In this document: positions 29,228-37,158 of the stretch, in pieces
Numbering within the stretch: position 1 is the stretch's first letter
Layout: the number at the start of each line of letters is the position of its first letter
Origin: Burkholderia sp. TSV86
Lineage (GTDB): Bacteria > Pseudomonadota > Gammaproteobacteria > Burkholderiales > Burkholderiaceae
Length of the DNA stretch: 64,000 bases
Reading direction: 5' to 3'
Assembly (NCBI RefSeq): GCF_001522865.1
Contig: NZ_LOWB01000131.1
Coordinates: 17,369 to 81,368, forward strand
The notes under the pieces: model-generated
Database searches by the model: none
Seen by the model: only the letters and a program-made list of their open reading frames with translations
What the model was told of the DNA's origin: nothing
Position numbers and translations under genes: made by a program

Positions 29228-29947
29228 ATGGTCAACAAGATCTTCGATTCACTCGACGCGGCGGTTGCCGATATTCACGATGGCGCGACGGTCATGATCG
29301 GCGGCTTCGGCACGGCTGGCATGCCCGCCGAGCTGATCGACGCGTTGATTGCCCAGGGCGCGCGTGACCTGACGATCGTCAACAACAACGCCGGCAACGG
29401 CGAAACCGGCTTGGCCGCGCTGCTGAAGGCCAAGCGCGTGCGCAAGATCATCTGCTCGTTTCCGCGCCAAGCCGATTCGCAGGTATTCGACGCGCTGTAT
29501 CGTGCGGGCGAGATCGAGCTGGAACTGGTGCCGCAAGGCAATCTCGCCGAACGCATTCGGGCGGCGGGCGCGGGGATCGGTGGTTTTTTCACGCCGACCG
29601 GTTACGGCACGAAGCTCGCCGAAGGCAAGGAGACACGCATGATCGACGGCAAGCATTACGTGCTCGAGGCGCCGATTCGTGCCGATTTCGCGCTCATCAA
29701 GGCGCTCCAAGGCGATCGTTGGGGCAACCTCGTCTACCGGAAGACGGCGCGCAACTTCGGCCCGGTGATGGCGACGGCCGCGAAGACGACGATCGTCCAG
29801 GTGTCTGCCGTCGTGCCGCTTGGCGCACTCAATCCCGAGCATATCGTGACGCCGGGTATTTTCGTGCAACGGATCGTCGAGGCGCCGCAGGCCGCGCATG
29901 CCGCCGAACTGGCCGCGTGCGCCGGGCATGCCGGCCACGCCGCGTGA
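29228..29947 (+). CDS. pcaI: 3-oxoadipate CoA-transferase subunit A
   Basis: A 239-residue alpha subunit of the class I CoA-transferase that moves CoA from succinyl-CoA to 3-oxoadipate. The segment GATVMIGGFGTAGMPAELIDAL, then NNNAGNGETGLAALL and FTPTGYGT, are typical of the family; the substrate-side ASPR/PcaI features agree. ATG at 29228 follows AGGAACAG. pcaJ follows 18 bases downstream and encodes the catalytic subunit, so the two form a heterodimer. An upstream in-frame extension is not supported. Confidence 0.94.
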   Translation: MVNKIFDSLDAAVADIHDGATVMIGGFGTAGMPAELIDALIAQGARDLTIVNNNAGNGETGLAALLKAKRVRKIICSFPRQADSQVFDALYRAGEIELELVPQGNLAERIRAAGAGIGGFFTPTGYGTKLAEGKETRMIDGKHYVLEAPIRADFALIKALQGDRWGNLVYRKTARNFGPVMATAAKTTIVQVSAVVPLGALNPEHIVTPGIFVQRIVEAPQAAHAAELAACAGHAGHAA

Positions 29948-29965
29948 ATTCCCGAGGAGAACAAG

Positions 29966-30640
29966 ATGAAACGATTGACTCGCGACGAAATGGCCAAGCG
30001 CGTCGCGCAAGACATTCCTGAAGGTGCGTATGTGAATCTCGGAATCGGCGTGCCGACGCTTGTCGCGAATCATCTCGATTCGGACAAGGAGATTTTCCTG
30101 CACAGCGAAAACGGGCTGCTCGGAATGGGTCCCGCTCCCGCGCCCGGCGACGAGGACGACGAACTCATCAATGCCGGCAAGCAGCACGTGACGCTGCTGA
30201 CGGGCGGCGCGTACTTCCATCACGCGGATTCGTTCGCGATGATGCGCGGTGGGCATCTCGACTACTGCGTGCTCGGCGCGTTCCAGGTTTCCGCGCAAGG
30301 CGATCTGGCGAACTGGCATACGGGAGCGCCGGATGCGATTCCCGCCGTCGGCGGCGCGATGGATCTTGCTATCGGTGCGAAGCAGGTGTTCGTGATGATG
30401 GAGCATTTGACGAAACAGGGCGACAGCAAGATCGTCGCGCAATGCTCGTATCCGGTGACGGGCGTGCGCTGCGTCGATCGCATCTATACCGATCTCGCCG
30501 TGCTCGATGTGACACGCGATGGGCTCGCGGTGCGGGAGATCTTCGCGGATATTTCGTTTGACGAATTGCAGCGGCTGACCGGCGTGCTGCTGATTGACGC
30601 GACGGGCAACGCGAAAGCGGCGCAAACCGCTGCTGCGTGA
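29966..30640 (+). CDS. pcaJ: 3-oxoadipate CoA-transferase subunit B
   Basis: A 224-residue beta subunit. It carries the catalytic glutamate in HSENGLLGMGP (SENG motif), with VNLGIGVPTLVAN before it and GGHLDYCVLGAFQVS after it, all standard for CoA-transferase beta chains. The ribosome site is CGAGGAGAACAAG. It is joined to pcaI in one operon. Together they produce 3-oxoadipyl-CoA, which a thiolase (pcaF, not in the window) would cleave. Confidence 0.95.
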   Translation: MKRLTRDEMAKRVAQDIPEGAYVNLGIGVPTLVANHLDSDKEIFLHSENGLLGMGPAPAPGDEDDELINAGKQHVTLLTGGAYFHHADSFAMMRGGHLDYCVLGAFQVSAQGDLANWHTGAPDAIPAVGGAMDLAIGAKQVFVMMEHLTKQGDSKIVAQCSYPVTGVRCVDRIYTDLAVLDVTRDGLAVREIFADISFDELQRLTGVLLIDATGNAKAAQTAAA

Positions 30641-30811
30641 TGTGAAGGCGCGCGTCATCTGCCGCCGTCTGCCGTTATTTGCGGCAGAAGAGGCGGGCGC
30701 GGCGTTGCATGGAGGCCGAACCCGCGCCCACCGACGCGCACGAGCGCGCAACAACCGGCGCTTCGGTGGACAATAAGCGCATTTCTCATTTCTGATTTTC
30801 CGATCGACCTC

Positions 30812-32170
30812 ATGCTTGAAGACAGCGCCCGCCTGAGTTCCCTGATTTGCGGCATCGAATCGTTCAATGCGATCTGGTCGCCGCGTGCGACATTGCAGCG
30901 GATGCTCGATGTCGAGGCGGCGCTTGCTCGCGCGCTCGCCGCGCATCAGGTGATTCCGGCGAGCGCCGTGCAGCCGATCGAGGCCGCGTGCGTTGCCGGC
31001 GCGCTTGACCAGCAGGCGCTTGCGCGCGATGCGGCGCTTGGCGGCAATTTGGCGATTCCGCTCGTCAAGCAGCTGACTGCGCGCGTGAAGGCACACGATG
31101 CCGAAGCGGCAAAGTACGTGCATTGGGGAGCGACCAGCCAGGACATCATCGATACCGCGACAGTGCTGCAATTACGCGATTCATTCGATGCCCTCGAGCC
31201 GCTGTTGGACGATACATGCGCGAAGCTCGCATCGCTTGCCGCCGCGCATCGCGATACGCCGATGATCGGCCGCACGTGGCTGCAGCAAGCGCTGCCGATC
31301 ACGCTCGGGCTGAAGTTCGCGCAATGGCTCGATACGCTGCTGCGTCACCGTGAGCGGCTCAACGGGCTGCGCCGAACGACACTCGTATTGCAATTCGGTG
31401 GCGCGACGGGCACGCTCGCGAGTTTGCGCGATGCGTCGCCTGCCGTCGCCCGCTCGCTCGCGGACGACTTGCGGCTCGTGCTGCCAGCCGTGCCGTGGCA
31501 TACGCAGCGTGACCGGATCGCCGAAGTCGCAGGATATTTCGGGATGCTGATCGGTACGCTCGGCAAGATCGCGCGTGACATCTCGCTGTCGATGCAAACC
31601 GAAATCGGCGAGCTTGCCGAGCCGGCCGCGGCCGGCAAAGGCGGCTCGTCGACGATGCCGCACAAGCGCAATCCGGTCGGTTGCGCGGCGGTACTGACGG
31701 CGGCCGTGCGGGCGCCGGGGCTCGTTGCAACCATATTCGCCGCGATGGTGCAAGAGCACGAACGCGCGCTTGGCGGCTGGCAGGCAGAGTGGGAGGCGCT
31801 GCCCGAGCTCGCGCGGCTTGCGGGCGGCGCGCTTGCGCAAATCGCGCAGATCGCCGCCGGCTTGCAGATCGATGCGGCGCGGCTTGCCGCGAATCTCGAC
31901 GCGACGCGCGGCCTCGTGCTCGGCGAAGCGGTGATGCTTGCGCTCGGCGACAAGATCGGCCGGCTCGACGCGCATCATCTCGTCGAGCGCGCGTCGCGCG
32001 AGGCTGTACAGAGCGGCGGTACGCTATACGACGTACTTGCCGCCGACACGGAGGTTACCGCGCATCTGGCGCCCGACGCATTGCGGCGGTTGCTCGATCC
32101 CGCTCATTACGTCGGCGAAGCGCGTACTTACGTCGACGCCGTGCTCGCGCTTTACGCGGGCCGTCACTAA
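30812..32170 (+). CDS. pcaB: 3-carboxy-cis,cis-muconate cycloisomerase
   Basis: A 452-residue member of the fumarase/aspartase superfamily that lactonises 3-carboxy-cis,cis-muconate. The superfamily signature GSSTMPHKRNPVGC is present, along with the early YVHWGATSQDIIDTATVLQL region. The CDS begins with ATG after GATCGACCTC, a weak ribosome site. pcaD starts 12 bases after its end. The upstream dioxygenase genes pcaHG that would make its substrate are absent here. Its C-terminal tail (HYVGEARTYVDAVLALY) is normal. Confidence 0.95.
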   Translation: MLEDSARLSSLICGIESFNAIWSPRATLQRMLDVEAALARALAAHQVIPASAVQPIEAACVAGALDQQALARDAALGGNLAIPLVKQLTARVKAHDAEAAKYVHWGATSQDIIDTATVLQLRDSFDALEPLLDDTCAKLASLAAAHRDTPMIGRTWLQQALPITLGLKFAQWLDTLLRHRERLNGLRRTTLVLQFGGATGTLASLRDASPAVARSLADDLRLVLPAVPWHTQRDRIAEVAGYFGMLIGTLGKIARDISLSMQTEIGELAEPAAAGKGGSSTMPHKRNPVGCAAVLTAAVRAPGLVATIFAAMVQEHERALGGWQAEWEALPELARLAGGALAQIAQIAAGLQIDAARLAANLDATRGLVLGEAVMLALGDKIGRLDAHHLVERASREAVQSGGTLYDVLAADTEVTAHLAPDALRRLLDPAHYVGEARTYVDAVLALYAGRH

Positions 32171-32182
32171 GGAGAGATTGCG

Positions 32183-32968
32183 ATGCCTTTCGCGTCAGTC
32201 AATGGAATACGGCTGCATTACCGGATCGACCGCGCCGCGCGCGCCGACGCGCCGTGGCTCGTGTTTTCGAATTCGCTTGGAGCGGATTTGTCGATGTGGG
32301 CGCCGCAGGTAGGCGCGCTCGTGCAGCATTTCAATCTGCTGCGTTACGATACGCGCGGTCACGGCCATTCGGAAGCGCCGGCCGGCTCATATACGCTCGA
32401 GCAACTGACAGGTGACGTGCTCGGTTTGCTCGATCATATCGGCGCCGAACGCGCGCATTTTTGCGGGGTGTCAATGGGCGGGCTCACGGGCGCCGCGCTT
32501 GCCGCGCGGCATTCGGCGCGAATCGGGCGCGTGGTGTTGGCCAATACCGCTGCAAAAATCGGTTCTCCTGAAGTATGGGCGCCGCGTGCGGCGAAGGCGC
32601 GTAGCGAAGGGATGGCCGTGCTCGCCGACGCCGTGCTGCAGCGCTGGTTTACGCCCGCGTTCTTCGCGCGCGAGCCGCGTCTGATCGATGTGATCCGCGA
32701 TGTGTTCGTTCACACGGACCAGAACGGCTACGCAGCGAATTGCGATGCATTGAATGCCGCCGATTTGCGCGATGAAGTGTCTCGCATTGCCGTGCCGACG
32801 CTCGTTGTGACAGGCGCGCACGATCAGTCGACGCCGGCCGGCCAGGGGCGCGCGCTCGCTGCGGCGATCGCCGGGTCGAAGCATGTCGAGTTCGACTGCG
32901 CACATATTTCCAATATCGAATGCGCGGACGATTTCAGCCGCGCGCTGATCGATTTTCTGACGGCCTGA
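32183..32968 (+). CDS. pcaD: 3-oxoadipate enol-lactonase
   Basis: A 261-residue alpha/beta hydrolase which opens 3-oxoadipate enol-lactone to 3-oxoadipate. It has FSNSLGADLSMW, YDTRGHGHSEAP, the nucleophile elbow GVSMGGLTG, the acid in GAHDQSTPA and His in CAHISNIE. The start follows AAGGAGAGATTGCG. It sits between pcaB and pcaC with short gaps (12 and 13 bases), an operon. Confidence 0.95.
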   Translation: MPFASVNGIRLHYRIDRAARADAPWLVFSNSLGADLSMWAPQVGALVQHFNLLRYDTRGHGHSEAPAGSYTLEQLTGDVLGLLDHIGAERAHFCGVSMGGLTGAALAARHSARIGRVVLANTAAKIGSPEVWAPRAAKARSEGMAVLADAVLQRWFTPAFFAREPRLIDVIRDVFVHTDQNGYAANCDALNAADLRDEVSRIAVPTLVVTGAHDQSTPAGQGRALAAAIAGSKHVEFDCAHISNIECADDFSRALIDFLTA

Positions 32969-32981
32969 AGCGAGTCTCGGC

Positions 32982-33368
32982 ATGAATGACGACCAACGTT
33001 ACGAAGCGGGCATGACCGTGCGCCGCGCCGTGCTCGGCGATGCGCACGTCGATCGCTCGCTTGCGAGCCGCACCGAGTTGACTGACGAATTCCAGAATTT
33101 GATCACCCGATACGCATGGGGCGAGATTTGGACGCGCGAAGGGTTGCCGCGTCACACCCGCAGCCTGCTGACGATCGCGATGATGGTCGCGCTGAATCGC
33201 GGCGAGGAACTTGCGCTGCATTTGCGTGCGGCGAAGAACAACGGCGTGACACGTGATGAAATCAAAGAAGTGCTGCTGCAGACTGCGATCTATTGCGGCG
33301 TGCCAGCTGCGAATTCAGCGTTTCATCTCGCGCAGCGGATCTTCGGTGAAGAGGACGCGCCTGCCTAA
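32982..33368 (+). CDS. pcaC: 4-carboxymuconolactone decarboxylase
   Basis: A 128-residue small enzyme of the carboxymuconolactone decarboxylase family. The core LTIAMMVALNRGEELALHLRAAKNNGVTRDEIKEVLLQTAIYCG carries the family His and Cys-like positions and matches PcaC. It removes CO2 from 4-carboxymuconolactone to give the enol-lactone, the substrate of PcaD. It begins 13 bases behind pcaD. In some bacteria pcaC and pcaD are fused; here they are separate. Confidence 0.95.
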   Translation: MNDDQRYEAGMTVRRAVLGDAHVDRSLASRTELTDEFQNLITRYAWGEIWTREGLPRHTRSLLTIAMMVALNRGEELALHLRAAKNNGVTRDEIKEVLLQTAIYCGVPAANSAFHLAQRIFGEEDAPA

Positions 33369-33554
33369 GTCGGCCTACTCGGCTTGACGCCGCGCGCAAC
33401 GCAACGGCCCCGTAGAGGCCGCTTGCGTGGGCGGCATACCGAACGAAACCGCCGTCCGCGTGCGACGGCCAGCGCTGGCATCGAATCGGCGTGGTGAGAG
33501 GGCAACGAGACAAGAGGACGTGGCGAGCGTCCACGGCAACTCAAGGAGACATTC

Positions 33555-34910
33555 ATGACCGATTTTGCGCGCCAGCTCGATGTGCAGCAATTTATCGACG
33601 AGCAGCGCTTCTCGCCTTATCAGTGGCTGATTCTAGTTCTCTGTTTTCTGATCGTTGCGGCCGACGGCTTCGATACCGCCGCGATTGGCTTCGTTGCCCC
33701 CGCGCTTGGCCAGCAATGGCATGTGACGAAGGCAGCGCTTTCGCCGGTGATGAGCGCGGCGCTCGTGGGCCTAGCGCTTGGCGCGCTCACCGCGGGGCCG
33801 ATGGCCGACCGGATCGGCCGCAAGCGTGTGCTGGTCGGGTCGGTCGTATGGTTCGGACTCTTCAGCATCGGCTGTGCATTCGCGAATTCTGTTGTCGAGC
33901 TTGCGATACTGCGTTTGCTGACCGGGCTCGGGTTGGGTGCCGCCATGCCGAACGCGACAACCTTGATGGCCGAATACGCGCCACGCGCGAAGCGCTCGTT
34001 TCTCGTCAATACGATGTTCTGCGGCTTCACGCTCGGTTCGTCGGCCGGTGGCCTGGTTGCCGCCGCGCTGATTCCCGAGCACGGCTGGCGCAGCGTGTTC
34101 GTCGTCGGCGGAAGCGCGCCGCTCGTGCTCGGTGTCGCGTTGCTGATTGCGTTGCCCGAATCGATCCGCTTCATGACGCTGCGCGGCGCGCGTCCGGACC
34201 GGATCGCTGCGGTGCTGAGCAGGATCGCTCCGGGCGTGTCGTTCGATCGAGTGCGTTTCGTGTTGCCTGAAGAACAGGGCGAAGCGCGATCGGGAGCCGC
34301 CGTCGTCTTGTCGCCGCGCTATCGCACTGGCACCGCGATGCTGTGGCTCACCTACTTCATGGGCCTGCTCGTTTATTACCTGCTGACGAGCTGGCTGCCG
34401 ACGCTGATTCGCGACAGCGGTTTTTCCGTGCGCGACGCGGCGCTCGTCACCGCGCTGTTTCCGCTGGGAGGCGGGATCGGCGCGATCGTATGCGGTTGGC
34501 TGATGGACCGCTTCGAGCCGCATCGCGTGATCGCCGTCACCTATGCGTTGACCGCGCTGTTTGTCTGGATGATCGGCTGGCAGGCCGGACATCTTGCGTT
34601 ACTGGCGACCGTCGTGTTTATTGCGGGTGTTTGCATGAACGGCGCGCAATCGTCGTTGCCCACGCTCGCCGCTGCGTTTTATCCGACGAGCGGACGAGCG
34701 ACCGGCGTCGCATGGATGCTTGGCGTCGGGCGCTTTGGGGGAATTCTGGGGGCTTTTTCGGGAGGCTTGCTGCTGCAGGCGCAGCTCGGATTCAGCACGA
34801 TTTTCTCGATGCTCGCGGTGCCGGCGCTGATCGCCACGGGCGCGCTGCTCGTCAAGCGTTCGGCGGCGCGGCGGCAGGCGGCTGCGCCTGTGTCGACCGG
34901 TATCGCCTGA
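33555..34910 (+). CDS. pcaK: MFS 4-hydroxybenzoate/aromatic acid:H+ symporter
   Basis: A 451-residue inner-membrane carrier with twelve membrane segments of the aromatic acid:H+ symporter (AAHS) family. The motif ADGFDTAAIGFVAPAL in TM1 carries the Asp residues required in PcaK, and GPMADRIGRKRVL is the MFS loop motif. The start follows CAAGGAGACATTC, 186 bases after pcaC. Its place at the end of the pob/pca cluster suggests uptake of 4-hydroxybenzoate or protocatechuate. The exact solute is inferred. Confidence 0.92.
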   Translation: MTDFARQLDVQQFIDEQRFSPYQWLILVLCFLIVAADGFDTAAIGFVAPALGQQWHVTKAALSPVMSAALVGLALGALTAGPMADRIGRKRVLVGSVVWFGLFSIGCAFANSVVELAILRLLTGLGLGAAMPNATTLMAEYAPRAKRSFLVNTMFCGFTLGSSAGGLVAAALIPEHGWRSVFVVGGSAPLVLGVALLIALPESIRFMTLRGARPDRIAAVLSRIAPGVSFDRVRFVLPEEQGEARSGAAVVLSPRYRTGTAMLWLTYFMGLLVYYLLTSWLPTLIRDSGFSVRDAALVTALFPLGGGIGAIVCGWLMDRFEPHRVIAVTYALTALFVWMIGWQAGHLALLATVVFIAGVCMNGAQSSLPTLAAAFYPTSGRATGVAWMLGVGRFGGILGAFSGGLLLQAQLGFSTIFSMLAVPALIATGALLVKRSAARRQAAAPVSTGIA

Positions 34911-35039
34911 TGGCCGGGCGATGGAACGATTCCGGTTACGTGGTTCGTTTCGTCGCCGGATCGCCACCGAATCGTCGTCGGAGCAATCGGGCATACGCGC
35001 GGATCGTTCCGGCGTAGGGCGCACGGCGGGCCGGCAAGC

Positions 35040-35288
35040 TCATTCCTCTGCGTCGTGGACTTTCGCGAAGTGCCGCAGGTAGGCGCGTAGCGCCGCTTCA
35101 CGGCTGCGGCGATCGGCGGTTGTCGATGCGCCCATTGTTTCCTCGTCGCCGAACAACGCGGACGGCGCGCCGTAAGTGCCCACTTCGACACGTTCGCGCA
35201 GCACCCGGATCAAATGCGCGCGGTGACGATATTCGGCGATCCAGTGCAGCCCCTCGATCCGATCGCCTGCTTTCAGCAATGGCTTCAT
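35040..35288 (-). CDS. Small conserved hypothetical protein
   Basis: An 82-residue polar protein. It opens MKPLLKAGDRIEGLHWIAEY and continues with HRAHLIRVLRERVEVGTYGA; the middle holds FGDEETMG, then a helix RSREAALRAYLRHFAKVHD. A good GGGAGGACGCTG ribosome site fixes the start at 35288. No domain was recognised, though similar short proteins occur in Burkholderia genomes. It stands between pcaK and a LysE exporter. Confidence 0.6.
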   Translation of the reverse strand: MKPLLKAGDRIEGLHWIAEYRHRAHLIRVLRERVEVGTYGAPSALFGDEETMGASTTADRRSREAALRAYLRHFAKVHDAEE

Positions 35289-35406
35289 CAGCGTCCTCCC
35301 AGCCGGGACGGGTTCGCACGGCGGCGAACCGGCGTCAGGATTGCAGCGTACGCCTTGCCGGGACGGATCACAACGAGGGACGACACCAAGGCAAACGCAC
35401 GGCGCG

Positions 35407-36027
35407 TCAGTCAGCCGCCAGTATTTTTGACAGCAGTGGATAAAGCGATAGCACGAGCAGTGCTGCCATCATGACGTTGAATGTGCGCAGCCGGCGCGAA
35501 TTCGACAGAAGGCCGCGCATTCCCTGGCCGAATGCGGCCCAGACGCAAATGCTCGGCAACCCTACCGCGATGAACACGAGCGCCATCCATGCGGCGTTGA
35601 GGCCATAGTCGGCCGAGAGCTGAATCGTGGTCGCGGCGGTCAGTACCATCATCCACGCTTTCGGATTGATCCATTGGAACGCCAGGGCTTCTATGAACGT
35701 CATCGGGCGCGATTTGCCGTTTTGCGCACGCACTTCGCCGGACGTGCCGATACGCCACGCGAGGTACAGCAAATACACGACACTGGCGGTCTCAAACAAG
35801 GTGTAAAGCATCGGGATGCGTTTAAATGCTTCACCGAGGCCGAAACCGACCGCAAGCATCAGGATCGCTACGCCGGCGCTGATGCCGAATATGTGCGGTA
35901 ATGTGCGGCGAAAGCCAAAGTTGACGCCGGATGCGAGCAACATGGTGTTATTCGGGCCCGGCGTGATCGACGTGACAAGCGCGAACAACAGGCCGGCTGG
36001 TAGCGCGCTGGCGGTGAGATGGTCCAT
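35407..36027 (-). CDS. LysE/RhtB-family amino acid exporter
   Basis: A 206-residue membrane protein with about six segments. The opening ALPAGLLFALVTSITPGPNNTMLLASG carries the TPGPNN signature of RhtB/LysE exporters, and ALAFQWINPKAWMMVLTA is the second hallmark. The start at 36027 is preceded by AGAGAGCATCAC; a longer frame reaching 36306 adds a non-family leader. Substrate is unknown. It lies 460 bases from an IS remnant. Confidence 0.9.
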   Translation of the reverse strand: MDHLTASALPAGLLFALVTSITPGPNNTMLLASGVNFGFRRTLPHIFGISAGVAILMLAVGFGLGEAFKRIPMLYTLFETASVVYLLYLAWRIGTSGEVRAQNGKSRPMTFIEALAFQWINPKAWMMVLTAATTIQLSADYGLNAAWMALVFIAVGLPSICVWAAFGQGMRGLLSNSRRLRTFNVMMAALLVLSLYPLLSKILAAD

Positions 36028-36488
36028 GTGATGCTCTCTTTTTTGCACTGAAATCGTTGAGGGTGAGAGCAAGTCTAGTGGACAGTATCTGTACAGTACC
36101 GAGCCAATTTGACGAATGATTACCAGTACGGAACTGGTGAGCGGGCAATTCAACTGCTTATTGGTGTTGTCTCTCAGAAAAGATGTCCGTAGTCTCAATA
36201 AGTTGTCTTTGAATAATTGACTGCCGTCCTGTGCGTAAAAGCTGCGACCAGCCTCGACTCGCAGAAAGTGATAGCGAATATTTTCCGACTTGGGCTTCTG
36301 GCGCAATGTTTGATCAAGATCGCTGTATCATTGTTGCCACGTTGGAGGCGCCTACCGCCCGTTCACGGTTGAGGCTCATCCGCGCGAACGGGCCTGGAAA
36401 GTCATTCTCTAACTGTCTACGGAAGAGTGAGGAGGCATGAACGGTGACTGCGATGTAGGGCCTCGCGAATAAGTTGAAAATGAAGAGG
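36028..36488. other. Intergenic stretch, nothing recognised
   Basis: About 460 bases between the LysE start and the IS remnant, moderately AT-rich near 36060-36230, where the LysE promoter should be. No further transposase fragments were recognised on either strand. Confidence 0.4.
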
Positions 36489-37014
36489 GATGCAGTCCCT
36501 AGCCTTTGCCATGGTGCTGGTTGCCTCGGAACCGCAGTCTCAGATCGACTCGACTGACGACGAGCGATTGGGCCTGAACAACGGCCTCCAATCAGCGCTT
36601 ACTCACCGCGTCGAACTCGATCAGCCGATCCCGATTCTTGCTGAATACCGAGTGATGCCAGAGTGCATCCTCAATCGACGACAGGCCGACGAACCGCCGG
36701 AACAGCAGGTTGCACGAGATCTGCTCGACCAACTACCGCTCGCCGCGGATGCTGTACAACAGCTGGAGCAGCTTGGCTGCCCATCAGCTTCTCCGGCGCG
36801 ATGCTCGGGCGGCCACCCTTGACGTCTGCTTCGTAGATCGCCGAAAACTTGGCATCCCTCTTCGAAAGCGCTTCGTCCAGTCACGTCCGGATCGGCCGCA
36901 ACGGATGGGTCTGCGGAATACACTCCTCCAGCCTGACCGTGCTGAACGACGATTCGTTGTAGCCGTCGGCGCCTCGCATCTGCTCCCTCTTCGTTGATCT
37001 CGGGAGACTGCATC
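36489..37014. mobile_element. Truncated IS5-type insertion element remnant
   Basis: A 526-base piece that holds a broken transposase on the minus strand and is bounded by GATGCAGTC (36489-36497) and its inverted copy GACTGCATC (37006-37014). The repeats could be the worn terminal ends of the element. It sits right next to the NRPS operon end. The total is far below a full IS5-family element (about 1 kb or more). Confidence 0.55.
36592..36979 (-). pseudogene. IS5-family transposase, N-terminal fragment
   Basis: Read leftwards from the ATG at 36979 the translation follows the start of IS5-family transposases: MRGADGYNESSFSTVRLEEC, then HPLRPIRT, a stop at 36881-36883, LDEALS...KFSAIYEADVKGGRPSIAPEKLM, a frameshift near 36780, then LLQLLYSIRGER, a stop at 36733-36735, LVEQISCNLLFRRFVGLSSIEDALWHHSVFSKNRDRL and IEFDAV. 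It ends by a stop at 36592. At least two stops and one frameshift, and loss of the whole catalytic part, make it dead. Confidence 0.8.
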
Positions 37015-37123
37015 GTGCGGGATAGGCCAAGGTATTTCAACGGCCTGTTGATGGCTTCGTCGTTCCTCGATCGACTGATGCTTTGGATCTCGTACGATGG
37101 AAACCGATTCTTGCGAAGCATCT

Positions 37124-37153
37124 GGCGCGCCGCGCGCGGAAGCGCGGCGCGCC
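37124..37153 (-). terminator. Strong GC-rich hairpin behind the NRPS operon
   Basis: Perfect 12-bp arms GGCGCGCCGCGC and GCGCGGCGCGCC around a 6-base loop, starting five bases after the NRPS stop on the minus strand. No clear U tract follows, but the stem is very stable and placed where operon transcription should end. Confidence 0.6.
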
Positions 37154-37158
37154 ACGAC

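Noticed and set aside
29249..31171. A 640-codon minus-strand frame across pcaIJ and pcaB.
   Set aside because: Arg/His-rich shadow of the clear pca genes on the plus strand.
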